From: Schistocephalus solidus
Lineage: Eukaryota; Platyhelminthes; Cestoda; Diphyllobothriidea; Diphyllobothriidae
Length of the DNA stretch: 64,000 nucleotides
Reading direction: 5' to 3'
NCBI GenBank assembly: GCA_017591395.1
Contig: WEDG01000327.1
Span: 1-64,000, forward strand
Shown: piece after piece, positions 10,009 through 19,749 of the stretch
How the letters are laid out: each line of letters opens with the position of its first letter
Position numbering within the stretch: position 1 is the stretch's first letter
Made by a program: the position numbers and the translations under genes
Notes under the pieces: model-generated
Database searches by the model: none
The model's input: the letters and a program-made list of their open reading frames with translations, nothing else
Told to the model about the DNA's origin: nothing

Positions 10009-12042
10009 TGGAGTTCGGCAGCCGTCTGGGATGTCCAAGCAGCCCTATTAAGGGATAGCACTGCTTGCCTCCTCGCGGAGGAAGGGGCTAGAAAATGTGC
10101 CCTAAAAAGTGCTGGGTCTCACGTCTTCTGCAGCCGGCCGCGGCTCGCAGATCGCAAACTACGCGGTCGTACAACTCAAACAAACAACAATACTCCCCGT
10201 CCCCATCCCCCTCGCCATACTCTCCAGGCTGCTCGGGTTAGTCCACTCACACTAGCAGCCTGGAATGTTCGTTCCCTTTTAGACAATCCTAGGAGCAACC
10301 GGCCTGAACGGATGACGGCGCTAGTCGCTCGGGAACTGGCGCGCTACAAGGTGGACATTGCTGCTCTCAGCGAGACCCGATTCTCTGAGCAGGGTCAGCT
10401 GGAGGAGGTGGGTGCCCGCTACACTTTCTTCTGGAGCGGCCGGCCAAAGGCAGAGCGACGCGACGCTGGTGTTGCCTTTGCCATCCGTAACGACATCATG
10501 GGACGTCTGCCCTGTCCGCCGCAGGGTATCAATGATCGCGTGATGAGCCTCCACCTGCCTCTTCGGGGAGATCAGTTCGCCACCATCATCAGTGACTACG
10601 CTCCCCCAATGACGAGCTCTGATGCGGCGAAGGACAAATTCTACGAGGACCTGCACGCCTTGCTGGCAACTGTGCCGAAAGAGGACAAGTTAATTGTCCT
10701 TGGTGACTTCAATGCCCGCGTCGGGACGGACCACGCTGCCTGGCAGGGAGTGCTGGGTCCCCACGGTCTCGGTATCTGTAACGATAACGGCCTCCTTCTT
10801 CTGCGCACGTGTGCGGAACACCGTCTCCTGCTGACCAACACCTTCTTCCTCCTTCCGATGCGGGAGAAGGCCACGTGGATGCACCCTCGGTTGTGGCGCT
10901 GGCATCTGCTGGACTATGTTCTCGTCCGGAGGCGGGATCGACAGGACGTGCTGGTAACCAAGGCGATCCGCGATGCCGATGGTTGGACAGATCACCGCCT
11001 CGTCATCTCCCAGATGAGGCTCCGACTGCAACCCCGACGAAGGCCCCAAGGTAAGAGGCCACCATGTAAGTTAAATACTCTTTTATTAAATTTGCCTGCT
11101 CACTGTTTTGATTTCAGCAACCAAATAACCGGGAAACTGGAGGACCTGCATGCTCCAGATGATAACGCTACCGTGGAGACACGATGGTGTCAACTGCGAA
11201 ATGTCATCCAGTCCACCACCCTCGATGTTCTTGGACGCGCACGCCGTCGACACCAGGACTGGTTTGATGGCAATGACGCTGACATCAGCAACTTACTCGC
11301 GAAGAAGAATGGGCTACACAAAGCCTACATGGACCTTCGGACTGACGCCACCAAAGCAGCCTTTTTCAGATGCCGGCGCCTTGTACAACAACGACTGCGG
11401 GAGATGCAGTATGCCTGGATGATCCGAAAGGCTGAGGAAATCCAGGGGTATGCGGACCGCAATAAAATGAAAAACTTTTTCAAAGCCATCAAGGCCATCT
11501 ACGGCCCGTGTATCAAGGGGTCCGCACCGCTGCTTAGCTCTGACGGCACAACACTTCTGACAGATAAATCGCAAATTCTGAAGCGCTGGGCCGAGCACTT
11601 TAGAAATGTCCTCAATTGCTCATCAGCGATCTCCGATGCTGCCATTGACCGGCTCCCTCAAGTGGACACGAACAATGACCGGGATCTGCCGCCTTCCCTA
11701 CCAGAAACCATCCGGGCCGTGCAGCAGATTTCCAGCGGTAAAGCACCGGGATCCGACGCAATCCCACCGGAAGTCTACAAGCACGGTGGGCCCCAGCTGA
11801 TGGCAGAACTCACAACACTCTTCCAGGAGATGTGGTGCCAAGGACAAGTTCCTCAGGATTTCAAAGACGTGACCATCGTCCATCTCTACAAACGGAAGGG
11901 GAACCGGCAACTCTGTGATAATCACAGAGGCATCTCGTTGTTCAACATCGCCGGGAAGATCTTCGCCCGTATAATTCTCAATCGTCTTAACGGTCACCTA
12001 GAGCAGGGCCTGCTCCCGGAAAGCCAATGTGGCTTCCGCTGA
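10009..12042 (+). CDS. RTE-like endonuclease plus N-terminal part of reverse transcriptase
   Basis: The frame is open from 10,009 (after a TAG at 10,006) to the TGA at 12,040. The first ATG is at 10,312, but similarity to the EEP fold starts earlier: [12 protein letters not shown] (10,252-10,287) carries the catalytic Asn, so starting at 10,312 would cut off the first active-site motif. Other endonuclease motifs are ALSETRFSE (catalytic Glu at 10,372), [10 protein letters not shown] (10,696-10,725) and WTDHRLVIS (Asp-His at 10,990-10,995). The RT begins with [20 protein letters not shown] (from 11,731) and [18 protein letters not shown] (from 11,920). The stop falls inside the conserved QCGFRRHRGT block, where CGA became TGA, a CpG transition. 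The enzyme nicks target DNA and copies the element's RNA. Translation start is uncertain. Confidence 0.9.
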   Translation, partial: WSSAAVWDVQAALLRDSTACLLAEEGARKCALKSAGSHVFCSRPRLADRKLRGRTTQTNNNTPRPHPPRHTLQAARVSPLTLAAWNVRSLLDNPRSNRPERMTALVARELARYKVDIAALSETRFSEQGQLEEVGARYTFFWSGRPKAERRDAGVAFAIRNDIMGRLPCPPQGINDRVMSLHLPLRGDQFATIISDYAPPMTSSDAAKDKFYEDLHALLATVPKEDKLIVLGDFNARVGTDHAAWQGVLGPHGLGICNDNGLLLLRTCAEHRLLLTNTFFLLPMREKATWMHPRLWRWHLLDYVLVRRRDRQDVLVTKAIRDADGWTDHRLVISQMRLRLQPRRRPQGKRPPCKLNTLLLNLPAHCFDFSNQITGKLEDLHAPDDNATVETRWCQLRNVIQSTTLDVLGRARRRHQDWFDGNDADISNLLAKKNGLHKAYMDLRTDATKAAFFRCRRLVQQRLREMQYAWMIRKAEEIQGYADRNKMKNFFKAIKAIYGPCIKGSAPLLSSDGTTLLTDKSQILKRWAEHFRNVLNCSSAISDAAIDRLPQVDTNNDRDLPPSLPETIRAVQQISSGKAPGSDAIPPEVYKHGGPQLMAELTTLFQEMWCQGQVPQDFKDVTIVHLYKRKGNRQLCDNHRGISLFNIAGKIFARIILNRLNGHLEQGLLPESQCGFR

Positions 12043-12060
12043 CACCGCGGAACAACCGAT

Positions 12061-14142
12061 ATGATCCTTGCCACCCGCCAGCTACAAGAGAAGTGTCAGG
12101 AGATGCGAACTCACCTATACACTACCTTCGTGGATCTAACGAAAGCCTTTGACACGGTGAATCGTGACGGACTGTGGAAAGTCATGCAGAAATTCGGCTG
12201 TCCTGAGCGGTTCACGCACATGGTGTGTCAGCTTCATGACGGGATGACGGCGCGCGTCACTGACAATGGGACGGTATCCGAAGCATTCGCAGTGACCAAC
12301 GGAGTGAAGCAGGGCTGCGTACTGGCCCCCACCCTCTTCAGTCTCATGTTCTCGGCTATGCTGATGGACGCCTGTCGTGATGAGAAGCCTGGTATCCGCA
12401 TCGCCTACAGAACTGACGGGCACCTTCTCAACAGTCGGCGTATGCAGGCTCCAACGCGCGTGTCTACGACTACAGTCCATGACTTGCTCTTCGCGGATGA
12501 CTGCGCCCTTAACACCGTGACGGAGGAGGACATGCAAAGGAGCATGGACCTCTTTGCCGAAGGCTGCGCCGATTTCGGATTAACAACCGGTACAGCCAAA
12601 ACGGTTGTCATGCACCAGCCGCCACCCAGCGCGGAATACAATGCTCCTCGAATCAATGTCAACGGTGCTCAACTCAAAAACGTGGAAACCTTCGCTTATC
12701 TAGGAAGCACGATGTCGCGCAACACGAGAATCGATGACGAGGTTGCCCAACGGATCTCCAAAGCTAGTCAGGCCTTCGGCCGGCTGCAGGCCTCCGTGTG
12801 GAATCGCCACGGTATTCACCTGAACACCAAAATGAAGATGTTCAAGGCCGTCGTCTTGACGACACTCCTTTACGGAGCGGAAACCTGGACCGTCTACTCG
12901 AACCAAGCCAGGAAGCTGAATCACTTTCATTTTAGCTGCCTCCGCAGAATACTGAAGCTGAGATGGCAAGACAGGATCCCGGACACGGAAGTCCTGGAGC
13001 GGACCGGAATCCTCAGCATCCATGCCATGCTGAGGCAAGTGCAACTGCGATGGAGCGGCCATCTGGTAAGAATGGACGACGAGCGACTACCCAAACGACT
13101 TTTCTACGGAGATGTCGCTACGGGTTCTCGTCGGCAGGGAGGTCACAAACGACGCTACAAGAACACTTTGAAGAAATCGCTGAAGCAAGTGCAGATCAAC
13201 TCGGTGACCTGGGAGGACCTCACCCAGGATAGACTAGCATGGAGAAGATCAGTTAAGACTGGTTCAGCAATCTATGAGGCCAACCGGATCGCCGCCGCCA
13301 AGGCCAAAAGAGCGGCACGAAAGTCACCAGTGCCCAGGACCAACACCACCAATGCCCAGGCCCTGCCAACATGCCCGCGCTGTCAACGCATCTTCCGCGC
13401 GCGAATCGGCCTGGTTGGACATCTTCGGACGCAATGCACCAACAATCCGACAATTCCAATTTCTACGTCAAATTCTGCCAACCATCATTCTGACTCCCCC
13501 ACCCTCACTCCTGACAACAATTCCATTACTCCCACCATCATAGAGACCACATCCATCTGCTCATCGCCTGTTACCCCCACCACCGCAACCACCACCGCCT
13601 TCGCCTTCACTACCACCACCACCACCATCAGCGATGGGGAATTTCTCCTAAGCTGTACTCAATGCGACCGCACATTCACCTCACGCATTGGCCTGGTCGG
13701 TCACTTGCGAATACATCGTACAGAGACCGGTGAGCCAGTGCCTGGAGCACCATCACACAGCAGAGATCGTCGCCTTCACTGCCCTCACTGTATTCGCGCA
13801 TTCACTCATCGCATGGGCCTATTCGGTCACATGCGCATCCATGACAGCGGAATTCACCACAATGCTGACAACACTGATACACCATGCACACCCTCCGCTC
13901 CTGCCATTCTAAGCGCCCCTGCCACCCCCACTACCATGAATGACATCACCCAGCCTCTACTGATTTCTCCTGCCCACACTGCGCCCGCAACTTCAACTCA
14001 CGCATCGGCCTGGTCAGTCACCTGCGAATCCATCGCACGGAGGCTGGTTAACCAGTGCCTGGGGCTCCGACATACAGTCGACGCGCCCGCCTTCACTGAC
14101 CTCATTGCTCCCGCACATTTACACACCGCATGGGCCTATTAG
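12061..14142 (+). CDS. RTE-like reverse transcriptase palm to C-terminus with C2H2 zinc fingers
   Basis: This is the same reading frame as the upstream CDS, resumed after the premature stop; the ATG at 12,061 is simply the first internal Met. Motif A is FVDLTKAFD (catalytic Asp at 12,133), motif [16 protein letters not shown], motif [10 protein letters not shown] (FADD at 12,490-12,501). Then come [29 protein letters not shown] and [17 protein letters not shown], blocks typical of the RTE clade. After a Thr/Pro-rich linker there are C2H2-type fingers: [14 protein letters not shown] (13,372-13,437), [13 protein letters not shown] (from 13,654), [13 protein letters not shown] (from 13,780). From about 13,950 the frame is wrong: the next finger ([13 protein letters not shown]) lies in another frame that ends with TAA at 14,172-14,174. 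So the true C-terminus is 14,171, not 14,142. Confidence 0.9.
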   Translation: MILATRQLQEKCQEMRTHLYTTFVDLTKAFDTVNRDGLWKVMQKFGCPERFTHMVCQLHDGMTARVTDNGTVSEAFAVTNGVKQGCVLAPTLFSLMFSAMLMDACRDEKPGIRIAYRTDGHLLNSRRMQAPTRVSTTTVHDLLFADDCALNTVTEEDMQRSMDLFAEGCADFGLTTGTAKTVVMHQPPPSAEYNAPRINVNGAQLKNVETFAYLGSTMSRNTRIDDEVAQRISKASQAFGRLQASVWNRHGIHLNTKMKMFKAVVLTTLLYGAETWTVYSNQARKLNHFHFSCLRRILKLRWQDRIPDTEVLERTGILSIHAMLRQVQLRWSGHLVRMDDERLPKRLFYGDVATGSRRQGGHKRRYKNTLKKSLKQVQINSVTWEDLTQDRLAWRRSVKTGSAIYEANRIAAAKAKRAARKSPVPRTNTTNAQALPTCPRCQRIFRARIGLVGHLRTQCTNNPTIPISTSNSANHHSDSPTLTPDNNSITPTIIETTSICSSPVTPTTATTTAFAFTTTTTTISDGEFLLSCTQCDRTFTSRIGLVGHLRIHRTETGEPVPGAPSHSRDRRLHCPHCIRAFTHRMGLFGHMRIHDSGIHHNADNTDTPCTPSAPAILSAPATPTTMNDITQPLLISPAHTAPATSTHASAWSVTCESIARRLVNQCLGLRHTVDAPAFTDLIAPAHLHTAWAY

Positions 14143-14277
14143 GACACATGTGCCTCCATGACAACCTCCGGTAAACTACCGGAGGCTAAGCTACATCAGC
14201 ACACACTACCTACAGCAATGCATCGACAACACCCTCACAATCACCATTTACCAGAGTATACCAGAGAAACCGTGGCT

Positions 14278-15725
14278 GGGAAGTCTGCCAATCTGACGCT
14301 TCCACCAGACCACGCCGTCGGCTCAGTGTATGTGCTGTGTGTGTCGAGTGGCTGACCAGTGGACTGGGAGTCAGACGGCGATGGCTGCTCCATATCCCCT
14401 GAGTTTGTGAATACTGGTGTGTGCGTTATGGGGGCCAGGTCGTGCTGTGGCGCGCGAAGACGGGTACGCCGATCCGTCAGCCAATGTGCCCACTCTCACA
14501 TCAGGCAACTGACCGGCTCGAACAGTGTCTGATGGTAGGGGTGGGGAAGAGAGTGAGGTCGACAGCTCAGTGCATGTTCCCCACTATAAACAATCGGACG
14601 CGCTTGAAACTATCACGGTGCGCTAAAAGCCGTGGCTTAGAAGGTTGCCAACTGACGGGATAACTCGAACCGCGTGGTCAGCCCAATGTGTGTTTTGTGT
14701 GGAGTGGCTGACTGGCGGACTGAGAGTCAGGCTGCAATGGCTCCTTCTTAATGTGGTCTTTATGGCACTACCACTCTGTGGGATCCAAGCCAGGTGTGGT
14801 GGTACGCCCAGGGGCGGCTCCGGCCGCGCCAGCCACCTGCGCCCTCTCTCATCTCCGGTCATCTTGCCTGTGTCGTGAGACCGGGCTCAGGTGGAAGAGG
14901 AGAAGAGTGTGCGGTAACGTTAACCGCCGCGGTTGGAAGGTTTCCAACTGACAATTACACTCAGACCTCGCAGTTAGTCAAATGTGTGTTGTGTGGAGTG
15001 GCTGACTGGTGGTCTGAGAGTCAGGCTGCGATGGCTCCTTCTTAACGTGACCTCTGGCTATCTCACACATGTGAGATGTAAGCCGTTTAACCCCCTGTTG
15101 TGTGAAATCCTGGTGCTTGTGGTTAGGGGACCAGGTCGTGTACGTAGTACACGTAGACGAGGTCACCAGCAGCTGGGCCTGCTCCGCATCAGACAACTGA
15201 CCGGCTCGGACAGTGGTCTGATTGTGGGGGTGGGGGAGAGAGTGAGGTCGAGAGCTCAGCGTATTTTCCTCACTATAAACAATCTGACGCTCTTGAACCT
15301 ATCATGGTGCGCTAAAAGCCGTGGCTTGGAAGGTTGCCAACTGACGGGGTAACTCGGACCGCGTGGTCAGCCAAATGTGTGTTTTGTTTGGAGTGGCTGA
15401 CTGGCGGACTGAGAGTCAGGTTGCAATGGCTCCTTCTTAATGTGGCCTTTATGGCACTCCCACTCCGTGGGATCCGAGCCAGGTGTGGTTGCACGCCCAG
15501 GGGCGGCTCCGGCCGCGCCAGCCACCTGCGCCCTCTCCCATCTCCTGTCTCTTTGACTCTGTCTTGACACCGGGCTCAGGTGGGGGAGGAGGAGAGAGTG
15601 CGGTAGCTGCAGCGCAAGGCTACTATCACTTAAAACTAATTCACGCGCAAGTCACCGTCCCTGCACCACCTGGTGTGGAGCATACGGTGGACCTCGTCGA
15701 AATCGACGGTCGAACTGCCGCCGAA
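14278..15725 (+). repeat. R repeat block, copy R2 (tandemly duplicated)
   Basis: Starts about 100 bp after the zinc-finger tail of the RTE. Two units of about 690 bp follow each other: the segment around 14,630-14,690 (gccgtggcttagaaggttgc) recurs at 15,320-15,380. Within each unit two diverged sub-units alternate, one followed by tggcctttatggcact, the other by a cctctggctatctcacacatg block. The last 820 bp are the inverse of R1. Frames of up to 122 aa here are not shared between copies. The block also follows the second zinc-finger tail at 60 kb, which suggests it is the 3' region of that element or a regular partner of it. Confidence 0.85.
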
Positions 15726-15840
15726 TTATACATTTCGAACTGGACGAAGGCTAGAGAAGCGTACACGTGAAAAAAAAACAGTCAAGGGACGCAGCAGCCA
15801 AATACCATGCAAAACTGCTTCAGTCTTTTTCTTTGCGCAG

Positions 15841-16202
15841 GTTTCCCCGAAGGCTTCCAATTAACATTCTCGCAAAGATATGGCATTTAAAAGATGACTT
15901 CTGAGCAGCGTGATGTCCAGAGGTGATGGCTTATTACGAGACGTGGAACTATGAAAGTCAATTATCATTTGCTCACTGGCTTCTGCGATCCGCCGCCTGG
16001 CCGAAAGCTCGACGAAAACCAGTATTACAATCCGTACTTCCCGGGCGGAGCACTTGGCATGGCAACGCCACTCTATGATGAGGCTATCGAATATGAGGAT
16101 GGCACTCCAGCCACAGTCAGCCAGATTGCTAAGGATGTGGTCTGCTACCTTTCGTAGAGTTCTGAACGAAATCATGATAAGCGAAAACGCGTCCTATTTA
16201 AG
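15841..16202 (+). pseudogene. CYC1: cytochrome c1 exon, disrupted copy
   Basis: Cytochrome c1 is the haem-bearing electron carrier of mitochondrial complex III. The stretch 15,927-16,154 encodes LLTGFCDPPPGRKLDENQYY, then NPYFPGG, EYEDGTPATVSQIAKDV, a clear match to the conserved C-terminal region of eukaryotic cytochrome c1 (LLTGYCDPP..YFNPYFPG..FDDGTPATMSQIAKDV). After CYLS a TAG at 16,155-16,157 sits where the family has Trp (RWASEPEHD). Beyond it the same frame continues as SSERNHDKRKRVLFK, matching SEPEHDERKRMGLK, then a GT at 16,203 resembles a splice donor (AAG/GTCAGT). A pyrimidine-rich acceptor ends at 15,840. The first ~85 bases are degraded and contain an in-frame TGA. No other exon is visible, so this is most likely a duplicated gene fragment rather than the working gene. 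Confidence 0.85.
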
Positions 16203-17068
16203 GTCAGTATGTTAGTCCGTTTTGAGTACTCCAACACGTGCATTACTTTCCCCCTTTTTTGCTATACTGTCACGCTTGTATGCAATACTCCTCCTCCAAA
16301 TGCTGAGTCAAGGCAAATTTTGGAAGTTGTTGTGTCCTTCCTGTGACTATATTACTCTACTACTGTATATCGTTCGCAGTAGTATCGAATTGTTTGACTG
16401 ACGTACCAGGCTATCGTTATTCGTCCAGAATGGCGTTTACACATCTGTCTTTCTTGCCGTGGGAAATGCGGATTTTGCATATTTTTTTTGGTGTTCCAAG
16501 GCAAATTGGCCTTGTAGCGATGAGCCATTAGCTTCCGGCAAGTATTGTCGGCGTATACGAAGGCGTCTGAATAGTCATTTCTGGTTCGTTGTTAGCCCAC
16601 CCCAGGTCGGGAATATCTAGACTTTAATCCTTTTCTCGGGAAATATTTAAGATAATGTGGGGCATGCCACTGAAAGTCGGTCGTGTGCAGCCCTGGGTGC
16701 TCTATCGATGCCTTTAAATTGCGTTGTGAGGCGTGTGGCCCACCGATGAGAGAATCTTGGCACGTACCCTCGGGCTTTTGAAACTGAGCCGCCATCTTTT
16801 CTGCTCTCCATTCGCATGTGAATCCTCTTATATATACACCGGTTGGCTAATTTCACCGATTATATACCGAATTTCAACCCTATTTGTTTATTCGAACAAA
16901 AATGAGGTCATCAACGCACGACGCTGGTTCCGCTTTGAAAGACCTCCAATTCGGTCGATCTTTCGAGACGCATTCAAGGACGATTCTTCAGGCCATTAGT
17001 TTGTGATCTTCCGGTGTTAAAGGGTTTGTGTGCCCAACCTTATTCACAGTGAATGAAAGACATTTCTT
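16203..17068. other. no recognisable feature
   Basis: No next cytochrome c1 exon (membrane anchor ending in a KRHKW-like block) could be found here. Open frames are short and unremarkable. Confidence 0.5.
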
Positions 17069-17109
17069 TCTCTCTCTCTCTCTCACTCTCTCTCTCTCTC
17101 CTCTCTCTC
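17069..17109. repeat. CT microsatellite
   Basis: About 40 bp of near-perfect ctctct with two interruptions. A shorter similar tract is at 53,688-53,706. Confidence 0.95.
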
Positions 17110-17302
17110 TGCCCCGAGCTTACATGCCTGGAATTTGTAGTACATGTAACTGTCGGCCATGTCTCGGTTGGTAACACCACTTATGCATCATGGATACATT
17201 TCGTTATGGCCTTTAGATTTTAGTCACACAAACTTAACTGATTCTTCATGCATCCCTACCATTTTCTCACAGCATCTTGCGTTTGTATCCATTTAAACCC
17301 TG

Positions 17303-17870
17303 CTAATGTAGTCTTCTAATAACATTAGTCGAGATTCTGCGTTTGACCCCTAAATATCGAAGGCAGGGACATAACTTTCTTTTATGAGTCCCACATAAGC
17401 ACCACATGATCACTACGACCGAGCGGAGGCATTGAAATAATCTCGTCAATGCTGCCTGATGGTTTCGTGAAAACCAGGTCGAGACAGTTAGCCCTTTGTC
17501 CTTCACGTGTTCTGGTGGGGAAAGGGACATGTTGTGTGAGGAGTGCCTTCAAGGTCTTTTGCAAGGGAATGTGAAAGAATCGATCTAACGTAAAGAAAAC
17601 AACCACCGTCACGTTTTTTAACGCGGTCTTGTCGATATAAACTAGAATTACCCTAAGCGAGCGTCGAGTTTGAAATTAGACCATGATCCCAAGATTCTGT
17701 GATGCAAATGATATCTGGGCTAAACTGAAAAGCTACCGTTCTTTTAGCTCAGTCATCTTTTTCACGACTGACCTCGCGTTGACTGAAACTTTGCAGAGCA
17801 TATTTGTGGATTGCGAAAACACTTATGTGCGTGTAAAAAAGGAAAACTTGGTGGTTAGGAACTAAACGGT
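17303..17870 (-). pseudogene. EEP endonuclease of LINE copy H
   Basis: Reading the minus strand through a few frameshifts gives the endonuclease blocks in order: VNARSVVKKMTELKE near 17,790 (contains the catalytic Asn), a block resembling ITESW near 17,700 in which the Glu is damaged, FTLDRFFHIPLQKT near 17,590, CLDLVFTKPSGSIDEIISMP near 17,470, and LGRSDHVVLMWD near 17,400 with Ser-Asp-His intact. Stops and frame changes make it non-functional. The recognised part spans nearly the whole domain. Confidence 0.75.
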
Positions 17871-17944
17871 AAGGAGGAAGGTGCGGGCGGAAAGTAAAAT
17901 TGCTGCGGTCTACAACTAGCTAAGTTGTTGTTGTTAACTCAATT

Positions 17945-19250
17945 GGGATTATTTTAGAGAAGCATATTTGGGTTGTATCCATTGTGAGGAAGGCTATTTT
18001 CTGCGTTATCGAAAATAGGAGAAGTCCTTAAAATAGGATTTTGAAGAATATTGGAATAATATGGGGGTAGAATAAGATTTGAAAATTGAACAAATTGTTT
18101 TGGAAAAATGTTACCGCAAGGGGTAGTGTTAATAAATTGGGGAGCCTGAGGAGTTGTTCGTTTGGGATGATTGCTAAGGAAATTTTGGAAATGTATAGTA
18201 GATGCTGGAGAGCTAGGAGGTTTCCCAACTGTTATGACGCTTTTCTTTTGGAACTTAAATTAGAAGCATACTTAGACTTGCCCAGGGTATTTATAAGTTT
18301 ATTAGGTTGACCAGCTGAAACCGGATTGGATGGCGTGAAATGGGAACGAGGCGGACTTGACCAAGTTTTGTGGGCTAATTTAACTGTAGGAATACAAGGA
18401 AAGCTACTTTGAAATGGAGAAGCAGTCGGTCTTGGTACTTTAGACAGAGTCGCTGACATTTAAGGTAAGCTTACGACATGATTGATAACTACTGAGTTTG
18501 AAATTGTTATGCACGAGGAAGAAGGCGTTAATGGATTCATTGATAGAAAAGTGTAAGGAGAATTTAAGGGGGTTTTTGAACCAGGCACCAGAGGAGATTG
18601 CTGTACCGTCTCGTTGTGGTTTGCATGGCCATGACCAGACTTATGGAAAATAGACTGAGAAGTCGAAGACCTATGCAAGAGGGGGGACACATTCCTTTGC
18701 TCCATCGGTGTAAGATCCCAACAAAGAAAATATTTTGCAACTTCTAGATAACGACAAATGTGACCTCGTTTGCAAAGATGGAGTCGAACTTGATTGATGA
18801 ATAATGGGTGACTAATATAGGTAGATTTTTGCCACGTGAGGAGAGGCGTTTGGCTTCCGCTATTTTGTAGTTGAAACCGCACGAGTACAGGAAGTCTACG
18901 ACAACGTCAATTGGTCATCTGTCTCGGAAAACCTTTATTTAATAGAAAATTATAACTTCTTTCTGTTGGTCAAATGTTTCACTGGCAACCAAATGGACGA
19001 ACGAGTCAAGACGCTGACATTCCTGAGAGGGAATAGCAAAGATGTCACCTTCGCATAATTTACCCAGAATAGAGAGAAGTGATCCAAACTTTAACATAAA
19101 ATCATTACAATTTTGTAAAGCAGAGAGATCAAGCTGCTTAGCTTTAGCAACAAGTTGCATAGAACTACTGTGACTACTAGATGCAACCAAGAATCGCTTC
19201 GGTTCAACGGCTGAGAGCTTGCGAGAAGCTGAGATTTTCGTTCTCATTTT
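17945..19250 (-). pseudogene. putative ORF1 protein of LINE copy H
   Basis: Consecutive minus-strand open stretches 19,247-18,939 (102 aa), 18,882-18,460 (140 aa) and 18,459-18,232 (75 aa, in frame with the previous one across a single TAA), then a frameshift to a Pro/Asn-rich stretch reaching about 17,945. The middle part has CKRGHICRYLEVAKYFLCWD and a DLTPMEQR block resembling the DLTP region of CR1-type ORF1 proteins. ORF1 proteins bind element RNA. The assignment rests mainly on position directly upstream of the endonuclease and on this block. A host gene is a less likely alternative. Confidence 0.5.
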
Positions 19251-19749
19251 TGCTAAGAGGAGGCTTTAATTTGATCGAGCTTACGAAAATAAGGTAAATG
19301 ATTTTCTGCGACCAACGTTTTTCCAAAATTGTAACGTAGGACTTTTATACGTGCTTAAGAAAACTTATTAGTACAACAAAACGCCCTGACTAATAATGAG
19401 GCTTTACCGGGTGAAAAACTTGACTCTAAAGGTTCCCGCCTGTAGAAGAGGACGAGCACCACAGGTATAAGCAGGTGATACAGTGTTAAAAATGCAAAGT
19501 TTTATCCAAACATTAGGTAGAAATTTAAGCTCGGGATGAGGAAATCCTTAAAAAAATAGAATTTTCAGTAAGCTTTAAAAAACGAGCTGCGCGCATTCAC
19601 CTTGAACTTGTTAACAGTTTTTCAAAATCATTTATTCCTTTTTCAAATGCACATTTTCAGCAAAATTATGCTTACTTCCGTTAAAATCTCATTTTATGCC
19701 ACCCCTATATTTCCGACGCCACTATATAACCTTCTCCTCCATGGTTTCC

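Larger units (their letters stand above)
9645..14200 (+). mobile_element. RTE-like non-LTR retrotransposon with C-terminal zinc fingers
   Basis: The best-preserved mobile element in the window. A GC-rich 5' region (9,645-10,008, with a short upstream frame at 9,788-9,988 of unknown relevance) leads into one long frame running from 10,009 past 14,100. The frame encodes an EEP endonuclease, an RTE-type reverse transcriptase, and C2H2 zinc fingers. Defects are one in-frame stop at 12,040-12,042, a frameshift near 13,950, and a stop in the last finger. Composition is clearly more GC-rich than the flanking DNA, consistent with recent arrival. It is flanked by SINE pieces and R blocks. Insertion ends are estimates; I could not identify a target-site duplication. 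Confidence 0.88.
17303..19250 (-). mobile_element. LINE family 2, copy H: 5' half only (ORF1 and endonuclease)
   Basis: On the minus strand, 19,247 to about 17,945 looks like an ORF1 and 17,870-17,303 is an endonuclease of the family 2 type. The end of the endonuclease (RSDHVVLMWD followed by a Lys/Arg-rich stretch) corresponds to the start of copy D's surviving linker (MWDYSLF..VKRRKFW). No RT follows, so the element is 3' truncated here, which is unusual because LINE copies normally lose their 5' end. Later deletion is the simplest explanation. Confidence 0.7.

Noticed and set aside
14984..15352. 122-aa frame shared in part with 8,787-9,155
   Set aside because: It appears in both R copies only because the DNA is repeated; other R copies break it, and no protein motif is visible.
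8416..15725. R1 and R2 as LTRs of an LTR retrotransposon
   Set aside because: They are inverted rather than direct, and the enclosed element is a non-LTR type with an EEP endonuclease and no protease, integrase or gag.
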